From positions 1,984,001-2,048,000 of the forward strand of contig BLLK01000038.1 of NCBI GenBank assembly GCA_021927905.1: 64,000 nt of DNA, in the 5' to 3' direction. A program made the translations under genes and the position numbers. The DNA is from Chaetoceros tenuissimus (Eukaryota > Bacillariophyta > Thalassiosirophyceae > Chaetocerotales > Chaetocerotaceae). This document shows, piece by piece, positions 9,378 to 20,400 of the stretch; the first letter of the stretch is position 1; each line of letters begins with the position of its first letter. The notes under the pieces were generated by a model that worked only from the letters and a program-made list of their open reading frames with translations, searched no databases and was not told the origin of the DNA.

Positions 9378-10997
9378 ATGTCGAAAGTAGTAAATAGTGA
9401 AGATTTCAGTGTCATGCACTGGCAAGCAAATGTAACGGCACAAATAGTCAGTGCTTCCATTTCCTTTTTAGCCTCTCTTCTTATCGTCGCCTGTACAAGC
9501 AATTCCATCTTTTCTGTACAAAGAAACAGTAAACATGACGAAATACCACCAGAGAAGAACAAGAATGAAGTCAACAATCAGAACACGCCTAGATTGAAAA
9601 AGAAGAAGAAGACGACAAGTCCATATCGTCGCATAATATTTCTCATCAGTGCTTCCGATATATTGCATTCTTTGGCATTCATCACTGGGCCGTTCATGGC
9701 TCAGAAGACGAACCCTCAAGCTCTTTGGGCTGTCAATGTCTCAAATGATGAATGTATAGTGAATGGAATTTTCTTCACTGTTGGAGCAAGTACAAGTCTA
9801 CTGTACTATGCTACTTTGTGTTACTTTTATTATTGTAAAATATCCAAGCGAATGACTGATGAGCAATTTACGAGAACATTTGAACTGAAAATTCATATCA
9901 TGATCGCAGTCATTTGCATAGCTAGTGCATGTCTCGGTTTAGCTGCAAAAACATACAATACCTCTCCCACAGGGACTTTTTGTGCTTATTCGAATACTCC
10001 CACAGGATGCAATCAACAGCCAGAGATATATGGGGAATGTGATGCAAAAGTTAAAGTCTATATCCCATACTTTGTATGCTTTCGTGTAATTGCTCAGGTA
10101 TTTTCAATTGTAGTCATGCTCTACAGCATGATTCGACTCATCCACTCTGTCTTGAAAAAAGATAGAATGTATGGTGAACTGCCAAGTAATCCTTCCCAAG
10201 ATCAGCTGTACAAATACAACGTACGAAAGCAACTATTGAGAGAAACAATGTTTCAAGCAATCATGTACACTGGAAGTTGGTTGATTTGCCAAACTGTAAC
10301 AATGACAATGGGATTTTTATATTTCATAGGAGTGTCACATGAAAATTTCCCTTCAGTATTACAAGTAGTCGTTTTTGCATTTTTACCATTGAACGGTGCC
10401 GTCAATGTTTTTATTTATACAAGACCGGCAGTTCGACATGTGAGACGTGTGGATCCTAGCATTTCTCGTTTTCGTGCATTTTTGATGGTACTTCAAGCGG
10501 GCGGTGAAGCGCCAAACATCGAACAAAGATCAACCTCTACGAATCATCAATTACATCAGCAGCAGCCTTCAGATATGAGTAGTCGAGAACCTTTTGGATA
10601 TGACTTCTTTGATGTAAATGATCTCTGTCTAAGCTTGGACAGTTTAAATAATGCAAGTTCTGTTGACTTGAGAGTTATGATTAGTGAAGATTTAGTAGCG
10701 AGAGTGGATGTTTTGACTTGGTCTGGACAAGATCCTTCAAATACCAATATTACTTCGAATAGTAAAATTCGTTGTCTTGAGGATGGATCTTTTTGTGAAG
10801 ACGTGAAAGAGTACAGTCATTATTATGATCCTCGGCAAAAATTAGGTGGTAAGAACGGAAAAGATCCTTCAAACACCAATATGATTATTGCTTCGAACAG
10901 TAAGATTCATTGTGTTGAGGATGCACCTTTTGCTAAAGATGTGAATGAATATAATCATTATGATTTTAACATGCTTGAAAGATCTGGTGGAATATAA
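9378..10997 (+). CDS. Seven-helix receptor-like protein
   Basis: The 539-residue protein has helices at about 20-42, 86-108, 127-153, 171-191, 228-258, 288-318 and 326-349. Helix 1 is followed by a Lys-rich loop and SPYRRIIFLISASDIL. The extracellular loops carry conserved cysteines (loop 2 has FCAYSNTPTGCNQQPEIYGEC), and helix 7 ends NVFIYTRPAVRHVRR. The 190-residue acidic tail contains a repeated module (NSKIRCLEDGSF...EYSHYYD and NSKIHCVEDAPF...EYNHYD). This architecture fits a GPCR, but no established class or ligand can be assigned. It is closest to the genes at 21968, 24403, 26330 and 38799. The stop is followed within 30 bp by a fragment of an LRR gene, which marks a recombination junction near 11013. 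Confidence 0.8.
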   Translation: MSKVVNSEDFSVMHWQANVTAQIVSASISFLASLLIVACTSNSIFSVQRNSKHDEIPPEKNKNEVNNQNTPRLKKKKKTTSPYRRIIFLISASDILHSLAFITGPFMAQKTNPQALWAVNVSNDECIVNGIFFTVGASTSLLYYATLCYFYYCKISKRMTDEQFTRTFELKIHIMIAVICIASACLGLAAKTYNTSPTGTFCAYSNTPTGCNQQPEIYGECDAKVKVYIPYFVCFRVIAQVFSIVVMLYSMIRLIHSVLKKDRMYGELPSNPSQDQLYKYNVRKQLLRETMFQAIMYTGSWLICQTVTMTMGFLYFIGVSHENFPSVLQVVVFAFLPLNGAVNVFIYTRPAVRHVRRVDPSISRFRAFLMVLQAGGEAPNIEQRSTSTNHQLHQQQPSDMSSREPFGYDFFDVNDLCLSLDSLNNASSVDLRVMISEDLVARVDVLTWSGQDPSNTNITSNSKIRCLEDGSFCEDVKEYSHYYDPRQKLGGKNGKDPSNTNMIIASNSKIHCVEDAPFAKDVNEYNHYDFNMLERSGGI

Positions 10998-11013
10998 GAA
11001 ATCCTACAGTTGC

Positions 11014-11334
11014 TAATGGATCAAGAATGTTAACATCGGAGGAGAATACTCCATTCATCGTCTCTGTTGCTCAACCTATGAAGATGAGATCTTTCCGATC
11101 CAAGAACAAATATACGAAGCAGTAAAAGAACATGGACCAAAATTATTGCAAGAGAAAAATAAGATTGGGATCACGCCTTTGAAATATCTTGAAGAGAATC
11201 CGTATTTAGAGAATATTGATGAGATGAAAATGTTGAAAAGATATATTGCCGAAAAGATGGGACAAGTGGCAGATTATAAAATTCTCGTAGTAACTTTTCT
11301 GCTTTACATAAATGCAAGTCTATTCTTTTTCTAA
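11014..11334 (+). pseudogene. LRR gene 3' fragment
   Basis: The piece encodes only the family's C-terminal domain (IHRLCCSTYEDE ... ITPLKYLEENPYLENIDE ... KRYIAEKMGQVAD). It lacks the N-terminal and LRR parts and reads a few codons past the usual stop. Its flank at 11277-11460 matches the 3' flank of the intact LRR gene at 13275-14084, so it came with a segmental duplication. Confidence 0.75.
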
Positions 11335-11472
11335 TCTATCAAAGAAGTAGAGCAATCATATGCATCACCACTCGCTCACTATTTTGCACATTAGATGAAG
11401 ATGCGTTCTTTTATTTCCGAGTTTGTGACTGTCTTTTATACCGTTATGGCGGTTATAAAAAGATTTTTTCTT

Positions 11473-11652
11473 TCACACAGCAGCAGTTTCGCGTTTAGGT
11501 GCGTGTTTTGGTTCTTTGGGTGGTCCATGATAGAGACGAGTTGGAGACGATGATGAGGATTGAATGGAAGATACAGCAGAAGATCTGTGAGGTGCAAATG
11601 TTGATACAGATGTCGCTGACAAGAGAGAAACGAGGAGAGCACTGAATTTCAT
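11473..11652 (-). pseudogene. Truncated duplicate of HugZ-like gene: plastid presequence only
   Basis: An ATG at 11652 opens 59 codons that copy residues 1 to about 56 of the HugZ-like protein at 5657-6688. They include the signal peptide, STFAPHRSSAV (SAFAP changed to STFAP) and LYHGPPKEPKHAPK, and end at a stop after RETAAV. The enzyme domain is absent. The upstream flank (11653-11880) matches the promoter of the parent gene and leads into the LRR gene at 12008, so promoter, presequence and LRR start were copied together. Confidence 0.75.
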
Positions 11653-12007
11653 GATTGGTGTGTATTATGTATGAGGTAAGTGTTGACTAGTATGTTTGGA
11701 ATGAGATTGAAAGGTAATGAAGTAATGAGATAAAAGAACAATCAGATGAAATCTTTTTCAATGCATCATCGCATCGCCAAAGAATAATGAGGTGTTTTAG
11801 GACTCAAAACCTGTTTTTAAAATATGAAATGATAGTCATTGGTTTAGTGACGTCATTGGACAGAAGTATCTTTTGCATCCACACTGATCGCTCTCTATAG
11901 GACTGAAGTAACATATACATATGACACAGAAATCATTCATTAAATAGTTGAAACAATAAAAGAAGGAAATAATTGCTATCTTCTTCACCTACCGCTTGCA
12001 AACTGAG
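11653..12007. promoter_or_regulatory. Duplicated bidirectional promoter, TGACGTCA at 11848-11855
   Basis: A copy of the spacer at 6689-7004. It carries AGTCATTGGTTTAG directly before TGACGTCATTGGACAG, that is, two ATTGG boxes around one CRE palindrome, 153 bp upstream of the LRR start. Confidence 0.6.
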
Positions 12008-12835
12008 ATGAGGATTCAGACGGAGGAATGGCGGCGGTTCATTCCGGGAATAAGAATGTACAAAGGCAAGAGAACTCTCTTTTACAACGGAGAGATTCTA
12101 GTGGATCTAATGATAGATGAAGATGATGGTAGAGATGATGAGCGTTACCTCATCTATGATCAAAATGAAAGACAATCCTGGGAGGTTATTATAGTATTAC
12201 CAGGGGTAGAAGAGATCCCTTCAGATACTTTCTTTGGCTGTGAAAATGTGAAAACAGTCATCATGGCTGATACAGTGAGACGGATTGAGTGGAGAGCTTT
12301 CGCTGGCTGTGAGAGACTTGTATTTGTTAGACTCTCACTAACTCTTGAGTTTATTGCAAGCAGTGCATTTCAGGAATGTTATTCTCTTGTTTCCATCTTT
12401 ATTCCACCATCATGTGAAGAGATTAGGGATTATGCATTCGGTGGCTGTCAAAAGTTAATCATCTTCAATGTTCCTCACCACACGCAACTTGGAGAAAATG
12501 TGATTGCTAGAACAGCGTTGCTAAAGGTAACTTCATTTAAAACAAATGAATGGGGAGAGTATTTTGAGAATACAGAGGAAGTAAATCAGTGGATCAAAAA
12601 CATTAATCAAGGTGAAGACTACGAACTCCATCGAGCATGTTCTTCCTTCAATCCGCTTGTAGAGGCCATTTACGGAATTGTAAAACAAAGAGGTCTTTGT
12701 TCTTTCCAAAAGAAAAATCAAATAGGTCTGACTGCTTTGGACTACTTGGTGGCCAATCCCTATGTCGAAAAAGAGATTGATCAAAAGTTGTTGATGAAAC
12801 GATATGTTATGGAAATGATGGGGGAAGCAGTGTAG
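12008..12835 (+). CDS. BspA-type LRR protein with ankyrin-like C-terminus
   Basis: The 275-residue product follows the family plan: an N-terminal block (MRIQTEEWRRFIPG), then about five 23-residue LRR_5 repeats of the AFxxCxxL type (about residues 65-170), then WIKNINQGEDYELHRACSSF and GLTALDYLVANPY. The last part reads like one degenerate ankyrin pair. There is no signal peptide or membrane segment, so it is probably cytosolic. Its C-terminal domain is of the RACSSF/VMEMMGE type found in the 28-35 kb cluster, although its neighbours at 7-17 kb have the RLCCSTY/AEKMGQ type. ATG at 12008 aligns with all family starts. Confidence 0.8.
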   Translation: MRIQTEEWRRFIPGIRMYKGKRTLFYNGEILVDLMIDEDDGRDDERYLIYDQNERQSWEVIIVLPGVEEIPSDTFFGCENVKTVIMADTVRRIEWRAFAGCERLVFVRLSLTLEFIASSAFQECYSLVSIFIPPSCEEIRDYAFGGCQKLIIFNVPHHTQLGENVIARTALLKVTSFKTNEWGEYFENTEEVNQWIKNINQGEDYELHRACSSFNPLVEAIYGIVKQRGLCSFQKKNQIGLTALDYLVANPYVEKEIDQKLLMKRYVMEMMGEAV

Positions 12836-13274
12836 ATGTAATTTTAATCTTACATGCGTGACTCGTCACAACAAATTGTATTGTACATGATACCTACAAT
12901 AGTAAAAGAAATTTATCATAAAGAAATAAACATATACTGTAACATTTTTTTAGAAGCAATTCTCTCTAATCTTTGTTTCTACTACGACGAATAAAAGCAT
13001 CAGTTTCTCTTAAGTCATAATATGGTATGAAGCTTGTGAGACATGCGTACTTTTTTATCTGTGTGGCTTCTTCTTCACTTTTGATCTAACGTTATTGGAC
13101 AGGAGTATCTACGATGATTAATAGTGATTGACTGAAGCATATACGAGTTGTGCTGGACCGTGAAGCGATATCAAAAGATACAATTGGACTGAAAAGGAGC
13201 ACAAATATTACACAAAACATTTAGAATCGACCAAAGAAGTAAGTAAATGCAATCTGCTTCATAGAGAAACTTAA
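12836..13274. promoter_or_regulatory. Spacer with MYND relic and variant CRE/ATTGG box
   Basis: It contains the MYND tail relic described separately (12950-13010). Near 13088 lies TAACGTTATTGGACAGGAG, a variant of the family promoter element in which the palindrome is TAACGTTA. It lies about 185 bp before the next LRR start. Confidence 0.5.
12950..13010 (-). pseudogene. Relic of a MYND gene's last 19 codons
   Basis: On the minus strand this reads EKLMLLFVVVETKIRENCF plus stop. It aligns without gaps to the end of the MYND protein at 35625-38113 (KKLMFLFDVVENKIRENCF plus stop), with 14 of 19 positions identical by eye. Its place, just 3' of and convergent with an LRR gene, is the same as that of both intact MYND genes. 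Confidence 0.7.
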
Positions 13275-14084
13275 ATGAGGGTTCAAACAGAAGAATGGCG
13301 GCGATTCGTTCCTGGGATACGAATGTACAGAGGAAAGAAGACTTACTTTTACAACGGAGAGATACTATGGGATGATGAAAATGATTGCTTACTTCTCCAT
13401 AATGAAGAAGTGCGAAGGTCTTGGCAAGTCATCATCGTTTTATCAGGAGTTGAAGAGATTCCTTGGAATGCTTTCCGTTGGTGTGAAAAACTCGAGGCTG
13501 TCATTATGAGTGATACAGTTACTAGCATTGAAGGAAATACTTTCTTGGATTGCAAGAGTCTGGTATTTGTTAGACTTTCAAGAAACCTGGAATACATTGG
13601 AGATTATACATTCCAATCCTGCACATCTTTGAAGTCGATTTTCATTCCACCAACTTGTACCGAGATTGGTGAAGAAGCATTTGACGGTTGTGCAAAGTTG
13701 GCCATCGTCAATATTCCTAATCACACTCAACTAGGAATAAATGTGTTTGATGGTACAGTAATTTTTTATCTTTGGAAGCTTGAACCTATTTTTTTCGATA
13801 ATATTGACATGGAAAAAGTGTATCAATGGATCAAGAATGTTAACACTGGATACTATGCCCTTCATCGTCTTTGTTGCTCGACCTATGAAAATGAGGCTTT
13901 GCCAATTTCAGAAGCAATCTATCAAGAAGTCAAAGAACATGGACCAAAGGTACTACAAGAGGAAAATGCCTTAGGGATCACGCCTCTGAAATATCTTGAA
14001 GAGAATCCTTATCTTGAGAATATTGATGAAATGGAATTGATGAAGAGATACATTGCCGAAAAGATGGGACAAGTGGCAGATTAA
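13275..14084 (+). CDS. BspA-type LRR protein
   Basis: This intact 269-residue member starts MRVQTEEWRRFVPGIRMYRG. LRR_5 repeats cover about residues 55-165: TVIMSD-, SFV-type strands alternating with AFxxC turns, and IFIPPTCTEIG. The C-terminal domain is of the RLCCSTYENE / ITPLKYLEENPYLENIDE / AEKMGQ type. LRR_5 (BspA-like) repeats usually mediate protein binding; no partner is visible here. The linker between repeats and C-terminal domain (IFYLWKLEPIFFDNID) is unusually hydrophobic. Its 3' flank was copied to 11277-11460. Confidence 0.8.
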   Translation: MRVQTEEWRRFVPGIRMYRGKKTYFYNGEILWDDENDCLLLHNEEVRRSWQVIIVLSGVEEIPWNAFRWCEKLEAVIMSDTVTSIEGNTFLDCKSLVFVRLSRNLEYIGDYTFQSCTSLKSIFIPPTCTEIGEEAFDGCAKLAIVNIPNHTQLGINVFDGTVIFYLWKLEPIFFDNIDMEKVYQWIKNVNTGYYALHRLCCSTYENEALPISEAIYQEVKEHGPKVLQEENALGITPLKYLEENPYLENIDEMELMKRYIAEKMGQVAD

Positions 14085-14420
14085 AATTCTCATAGTATTT
14101 AACTTTTCTTCTTTACATAAATTTTAGTCTATTCTTTTTCTAATCTATCAAAGAAGTAGAGCAAGCATATGCATCATCACTCGCTCACTATTGCACATTA
14201 TAGATGCGTTCTTTTATTTCCGAATTTGTGACAGTCTTTTATACCGTTATGGCGGTTATAGAAGAAAAACGAGCGAATAAGCACACACAGAACACAGAAC
14301 ACAGATCACAGAGTGAAGTTCCATTTGATTTCAAATCATTAGCTGGTTACTAGTACTCATCGCCGTTGTCAAAGCTTTACCATTGTCGCTAAATCATTCT
14401 AAAGAGAGTCTATATTCAGT

Positions 14421-15242
14421 ATGAGGGTTCAGACGGAGGAATGGCGTCGGTTCATTCCTGGAGTAAGAATGTATAAAGGAAAGAAAACTCTCTTTTACAA
14501 CGGAGAGAAACTTTGGGATGACAATGGAGGTTGGCTTATCTATGATCGAGAAGAGCTAATGTCGTGGGAAGTAATCATCGTTCTTCCAGGAGTGGAAGTG
14601 ATTCCTGAGGAAACTTTCGTAGGTGCTGACAATGTCAAGACAGTCATTATGGCTGATACAGTCAAGAGAATCGGAGATCAAGCTTTCTTTGGCTGTCAGA
14701 GTCTTGCATTTCTGAAACTTTCAAGAAACCTTGAAGTCATTGAAGAGTCTGCATTTGAGGAATGCGTGTCATTGACTTCAATTTATGTTCCACAATCATG
14801 TAGAGAGATTGGTAACCATGCATTTGCATACTGTCATGAGTTGATTATTTTCAATATTCCTTCTCACACTCTACTTGGAAAAAATGTGATTCCTGGCTTT
14901 CATCCGTTACTCGAAGCATCTCCATTTGAAGTATGCGAAATTGGTTGCTATGATAATGTAGAAAGGGAAGTCCACCGATGGGTAAAAAAAATCAACAGCG
15001 GAAGAGAATACACTCTTCATCGTCTTTGTTGCTCGACCTATGAAGATGAGACCTTTCCAATCCAAGAACAAATCTACAAAGCAATGATTGAAAAAGGGCC
15101 GCAAGTATTGCACGCGAAGAATAAGATTGGTATCACCCCTCTGAAATATCTTGAAGAGAATCCGTATCTAGAGAACATTGACGAAATGAAAATGCTAAAG
15201 AGGTACATTGCCGAAAAGATGGGGCAGGTAGTAGATTTGTAA
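14421..15242 (+). CDS. BspA-type LRR protein
   Basis: The intact 273-residue protein has MRVQTEEWRRFIPGVRMYKG at the start and LRR_5 repeats at about 58-168 with KLSRNLEVIEESAFEEC and IYVPQSCREIG. The C-terminal domain reads LHRLCCSTYEDETFPIQEQI and ITPLKYLEENPYLENIDE and ends AEKMGQVVDL. It stands in a head-to-tail row with the LRR genes at 13275, 15514 and 16574, spaced by 240 to 340 bp, as expected of tandem duplication. No signal peptide or intron is seen. Confidence 0.8.
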   Translation: MRVQTEEWRRFIPGVRMYKGKKTLFYNGEKLWDDNGGWLIYDREELMSWEVIIVLPGVEVIPEETFVGADNVKTVIMADTVKRIGDQAFFGCQSLAFLKLSRNLEVIEESAFEECVSLTSIYVPQSCREIGNHAFAYCHELIIFNIPSHTLLGKNVIPGFHPLLEASPFEVCEIGCYDNVEREVHRWVKKINSGREYTLHRLCCSTYEDETFPIQEQIYKAMIEKGPQVLHAKNKIGITPLKYLEENPYLENIDEMKMLKRYIAEKMGQVVDL

Positions 15243-15355
15243 TTTACGCAATAACGTTTTCTTTATGAATTCTACACTTTCTACCTAATGCGAATGAATC
15301 CAAAGAAAGACTGATGGCTCGAAAGACTAAGATTTCAACAATTGTCGTTGGGATT

Positions 15356-15363
15356 TGACGTCA
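15356..15363. promoter_or_regulatory. CRE palindrome TGACGTCA upstream of LRR gene
   Basis: A perfect palindrome 151 bp before the LRR start at 15514. No ATTGG box abuts it here. Confidence 0.45.
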
Positions 15364-15513
15364 GCATAGTACACAACTTCATTATGAACACATTGAACAT
15401 GAAAGAACACCACGGAACATCGTACCACTGTGCACTGTGGGCACATGTGTATTATATCAACAAGAAAGGAAGTGGACTAAAAGGGAATAGATGTATTCAA
15501 GTAGACACTAGAA

Positions 15514-16335
15514 ATGAGGGTTCAGAATGAGGAGTGGCGGCGATTTATTCCCGGTAGTCGAATGTGTCAAGGCAAGAAGACTCTCTTCTATAACGGAGAG
15601 AAACTATGGGAGGAAGTCGAAGATGGTGGTGAAATTCGTTACCTTATCTATGATGAAGAAGAGCAGAGATCTTGGGAAATGATCATAGTTCTACCAGGAG
15701 TGGAAGAGATCCCTTGGCAAACCTTTGCAACACTTTCAAAAATTGAGACGGTCATAATGTCAGATTCTCTTAAAAGAATTAAAAATGAGGCGTTTGTTGG
15801 TTGTGTCAATCTTTCCTTCGTGAAACTATCAAGAAATCTGGAATTCATCGGAGAGAGTGCATTTGAGGACTGCAAGTATCTTTCTTCAATCTTCATTCCG
15901 CCATCGTGTACAAAGATTAGTGATTTGGCATTCCTAGGTTGTAAAAAGTTGATAATCATGAACGTTCCTCAACACAGTCGTCTTGGTTGGAACACAATTG
16001 AAGAGACGTCATTATTTGATGATTCTCCGTTGGAGAAAAGCAGTCGATATGATGAGGATGACATAGACAAAGTCAATCGATGGGTTAAAAGTTTTAATAA
16101 AGGTAGAGAATTCTCCCTTCATCGTCTCTGTTGCTCAACCTATGAAGATGAGATCTTTCCGATCCAAGAACAAATATACGAAGCAGTAAAAGAACATGGA
16201 CCGAAAGTATTGCAAAAAGAAAACAAGATTGGGATCACACCTCTGAAATATCTCGAAGAGAATCCTTATTTAGAGAATATCGACGAAATGAAAATGGGAA
16301 AAGATGGGGCAGGTGGTAGATTAAAAGTTTCATAG
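15514..16335 (+). CDS. BspA-type LRR protein with altered C-terminal end
   Basis: A 273-residue family member (MRVQNEEWRRFIPGSRM; LRR_5 repeats at about 60-170; RLCCSTYEDEIFPIQEQI; ITPLKYLEENPYLENIDE). The last helix is damaged. After EMKM the usual LKRYIAEKMGQ is replaced by GKDGAGGRLKVS, because a short stretch coding LKRYIA is missing and the frame is shifted. The protein may still fold, since only the terminal helix is lost. It is probably young decay, because the rest of the frame is clean. Confidence 0.7.
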   Translation: MRVQNEEWRRFIPGSRMCQGKKTLFYNGEKLWEEVEDGGEIRYLIYDEEEQRSWEMIIVLPGVEEIPWQTFATLSKIETVIMSDSLKRIKNEAFVGCVNLSFVKLSRNLEFIGESAFEDCKYLSSIFIPPSCTKISDLAFLGCKKLIIMNVPQHSRLGWNTIEETSLFDDSPLEKSSRYDEDDIDKVNRWVKSFNKGREFSLHRLCCSTYEDEIFPIQEQIYEAVKEHGPKVLQKENKIGITPLKYLEENPYLENIDEMKMGKDGAGGRLKVS

Positions 16336-16573
16336 TAACGTTTTTTTTATACATGAATGCTACATTTACTACTTTTTGCAAGAAGGCAGACAATCTATTC
16401 AGCGAGTTTGAAATCAGCCTAGACATCCATCGATGACTGTCAAGTGTCGATTTTCGACTGATGCTGTACCATAAAAAATTGAAGATGTAATTGGACTGAG
16501 CATTCACAGATCACAATACTTCATTCATAGCAGAAAAGAAAGAAATCGCATTGCTTTGCAACTACATAGTCAA

Positions 16574-17376
16574 ATGAGAGTACAAACCGAAGAATGGCGG
16601 AGATTTATTCCAGGTGTACGAATGTACAAAGGAAAGAAAACTCTCTTTTGGAATGGAGAGTGCGAATCTAGAGTATCTTACCTACAATCAGGAAGAGCAG
16701 GAATCATGGGAAGTAGTCATTGTATTACCAGGGGTAGAAGCGATTCCCGAATTAGCTTTCAATTGTTGTGACAAAATTGAGACTGTCATTATGAGTGACA
16801 CTGTCAAGAGGATTGAACACAATGCTTTCTCTGAATGCTGTAGTCTATCATTTATCAAGCTCTCGAGAAATCTTGAGTACATTGGAGACAGTGCATTCTG
16901 GAACTGCTATTCTTTGACTTCAATATTCATTCCGCCGTCTTGTAGACAGGTTGGTGATGATGCAATTAAGGGATTGTGAAAAGTTGATTATCTTGAATAT
17001 TCCTCAACACACTGTGCTTGGTGAGAATGTGATTGGTTACACAGCATTATTCGACGCTTCCCCGTTCAAGAAAAGTGTTGGAAATGATAATGCAGAGGGT
17101 GACGTAGACAAAGTCAATGGATGGGTCAAAAGTATCAACGCTGGAAGAGCATTAGCTCTTCATCGTATCTGTTGCTCAACGTACGAAAACGAAGCTTTGC
17201 CTATTTCAGAAGCAATCTATCAAGAAATCAAAGAGCTAGGACTACAAGTCTTGCATATTGAAAACAAGATTGGGATCACCCCTCAGAAATATCTTGCAGA
17301 GAATCCTTATCTCGAGAATATCGACGAAAGGGAAATGTTGAAAAGATACATTGTCGAAAAGATGGGGCAGATGTAG
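16574..17376 (+). pseudogene. BspA-type LRR gene with two frameshifts
   Basis: All parts of a normal LRR gene are present in order, in three reading segments. The start (MRVQTEEWRRFIPGVRM) reads to about 16660, the LRR repeats follow in a second frame (about 16660-16975), and the C-terminal domain (ICCSTYENEALPISEAI ... YLAENPYLENID ... VEKMGQM) lies in a third. The first shift falls after WNGE near 16660. The second is one extra base near 16965 (GCAATTAAGGGATTGTG against GCATTTGAGGGTTGTG in relatives). It lies just before the convergent MYND gene and so forms the LRR part of one complete cassette. Confidence 0.8.
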
Positions 17377-17491
17377 TAGTTTAATTTGGTGCAATAAGTA
17401 ACTTTTATGAAATGTTTGAATTTGTTTTCCTAATGTAAAGAATAGATATATAGAAAGTCTGATTTAAGTATTCTTCAAACTTTTCTATATT

Positions 17492-20400
17492 CTACCAGCA
17501 GTTAATCTTCCAAATCCGGACAGCAAAGTCGAAATCAGTCTGCGGATTCTTTTCTAGCATTTTACGTTTCTCTTCTTCCAAGTATTCAGTTACCTGCTTC
17601 AACAAAACCTCCGCAGATTCTTGTGCCTGTCTACTACTGTCCGGGTCATCTAAGATATCATCGAGGTCAGACTTTGCTTGAACAATAAAATGCAAGCCTG
17701 GATCTTCTTCATATAGAAAGATCTCTGCCTTTGCTCTTCGAAGTCTAGATTTTTCGTGATTTCCGTCGTAAACAAGTGCATCTGTTGCAGCTTGACCTGC
17801 AGCTTTATAATCTTTGAGGCGTAAAAAGCACTCTGCCTGATTTGATAAGATTGCTACGACTTCATTTATTTGTTCGATTGGTGCAATAAATAGTTCTCTG
17901 CATGGCAATGCATCTTCGTATTTCTCAATGGCTTCTTCATATTTTCCTCTCATAAAGAGGGTATTACCTTCCTTTTTCTCTGACTGGAGGTATTTAAACT
18001 CAGACCTATCCATCCGTTCTATTCGTAGATATGGTGGATATGAATCATAGACCAAACGACGTCTCACACCAGTAGCAAGATGCAATCTTCGTTCCCATAA
18101 TGAATGGATTGTATCTTGGATCGTATCTTTATCCAGGTCAATAAATTCATCCTCCCTTTTCAATGTAGGATTTTCATTGAAATCTTCTTCCCAATCTTCT
18201 TCTAAATCTAGCATATCTAAAGAATCAAATACCATCATCATACCATGCATTCCAGTATATAACCAATTACCATCATGCGTTGCATCTACAGAAGCATAGT
18301 ACATACCCTCCTCTTCCTTTTCATTTTCATTGAATGTATGGCGGAATTCGCAATCAACGCCATCACATTCGTGTTTAAGGAAAAGCTTGCACAGAGGTTT
18401 GTTACTTTTTCTTGACTTTTCGTAATCAGCAAAATAATCGCATGTTTCGTCTAAATTGGATTCAGAGGTAATGTCAATTTGCAGTCTTGAGGCAATTCTT
18501 TCGAAAATTATGTACCACTGCACTTGTTGATGTCTTTCAAGCCTTAGTTTGTTCATACTTTCCATAATATCCATCATCAAAGCGCATTCATCATCTCTCA
18601 ATTCAGCACTTATATCGTAGAATATGGTTTCACTGCCCAAAGGATCAATGTCATACTCCAACTTTAACTGATTTCGGATTGATTTTTTCTTATCTGGGCG
18701 GTAAGAACTTAGTATTTGATTCATCATGATAACTGAGAACGAATGCTGAACAGCCAGTTCCCTCATCTTTCGAAAGAATGCCTTGTGTTTAGGATTTCGA
18801 ACTTTAATGCGTACATCTCCGGTCGGTAGGAAAATTACATAGTCCACGCTTTTGTCTGCAACACGTAGTTTACTATCTTGTTTCATTAATGAAGGACTCT
18901 TTATCTGTGTGTAGCTTTCAGTAGCAATTGAAGAAGAGCTTTTGACAAGTTTCCACCAACACTGACTTTTTAGAGCACTGACTTTGGAGTCAAAATCAGC
19001 CTGAGGATCTATTTCTTGTAATTTTTGCTTCTCTTCCCTTAGGTATTCTTTTACTGTATTTGACAACATCTCTGCTTCGTTTCGTTCATATTTGTCTACA
19101 TTTGAGTATTTTAAAGCAATATCGAGATCAAAATCCGCTTGAACTAGCATTGGTAAAGACTTCTTTTTCTTTTCATACAAAAAAATTTCGGCCTGTGCTC
19201 TTTGAATTCTAGAGTCTCCATGATTTCCATCGAGAACTAGTGCATCTGTTGCCGTACTCGCAGCTGCATTGTAGTCTTTGCAACGTAGATAACATTCAGA
19301 TTGATTTGAGATAATGCTGATCACTGTATTTACTTGACCTACAGGTGCGACAAAGAAATTTTGTATGCGTGGATGAATCAGCATGTAATCATAGCATTCT
19401 ATAGCTTCGGTATATCTTTTCTTTGAGAAAAGCTCATCTGCCTCCTTCTTCATGAATTGAAGTTGCGCAAAATCGGAATCATTCAGTGTACTTATTCGAA
19501 CTTTCGATGGATGATTCCCCGAAGAAATTACGCGTCGAATCACACCAGATGCAACATGTAAACCATAATATCTACTTTTTTCTTCCATGTCTTCTTCTAA
19601 TACAATCCACTCTTCCTTATCTGGATCTGGATCTTCCATCCATTCCTGCTCCAATTCTTCTATATTTAAGGAGTCAAAATTAGTCATCAAACCCATGCAG
19701 TCATATGACCAACAACCATCAAACGTTGGGTCAATAGATACCGGATTAGCTTCACCATCACCACTATTCAATGTCGTTTCGTCGTTTGAGATGGGACTTT
19801 CCGACTGAGAACTACTACTTGATCCATTACAAAGTCTTCTCATTACGCTTCGAGAAAAGTCAAGCCATTGCCTCATCTTATCCGGTGTCATGATTCCTCT
19901 TCTAGTCATAGCTGTTATTGATTCTGCTACGAACCTACACTCTTGATCTGTCAATTCACTACTGATATCATCAATTTGAATATTGTCACCTAACGGATCT
20001 ACACCATACTCAGATCTCAGCTGAGATCTAATCAAATCTGATTTATCAGGGCGCTGATTACTGACCATTTCATACATCATGATAACAGCTACAGGATAAT
20101 CTGGAGCTAGCCGTCTCATCTTTCGAAAGAATCTCTTTCCATCGGGATCTGCAAAAATGATGGCAATATCCTGTTTGCCAGTCAAAAGGACAATGACATA
20201 GTCTACATTCTTATTATCAGCAAGGATTCCATCTTGATGTATACGTGCGGGACTCTTGTTCTTTTTTGCAATCTCAGCAGCTGCTTGAGAAGAAGTATCT
20301 ACCTTTCCAACCTTATTACATACTTTCTTGTGGGCTTTCCAATCTTTCCGTTGACATTCTCGTCCGCAATAGCTAACAAGCTTACAACCTTGACACTGCT

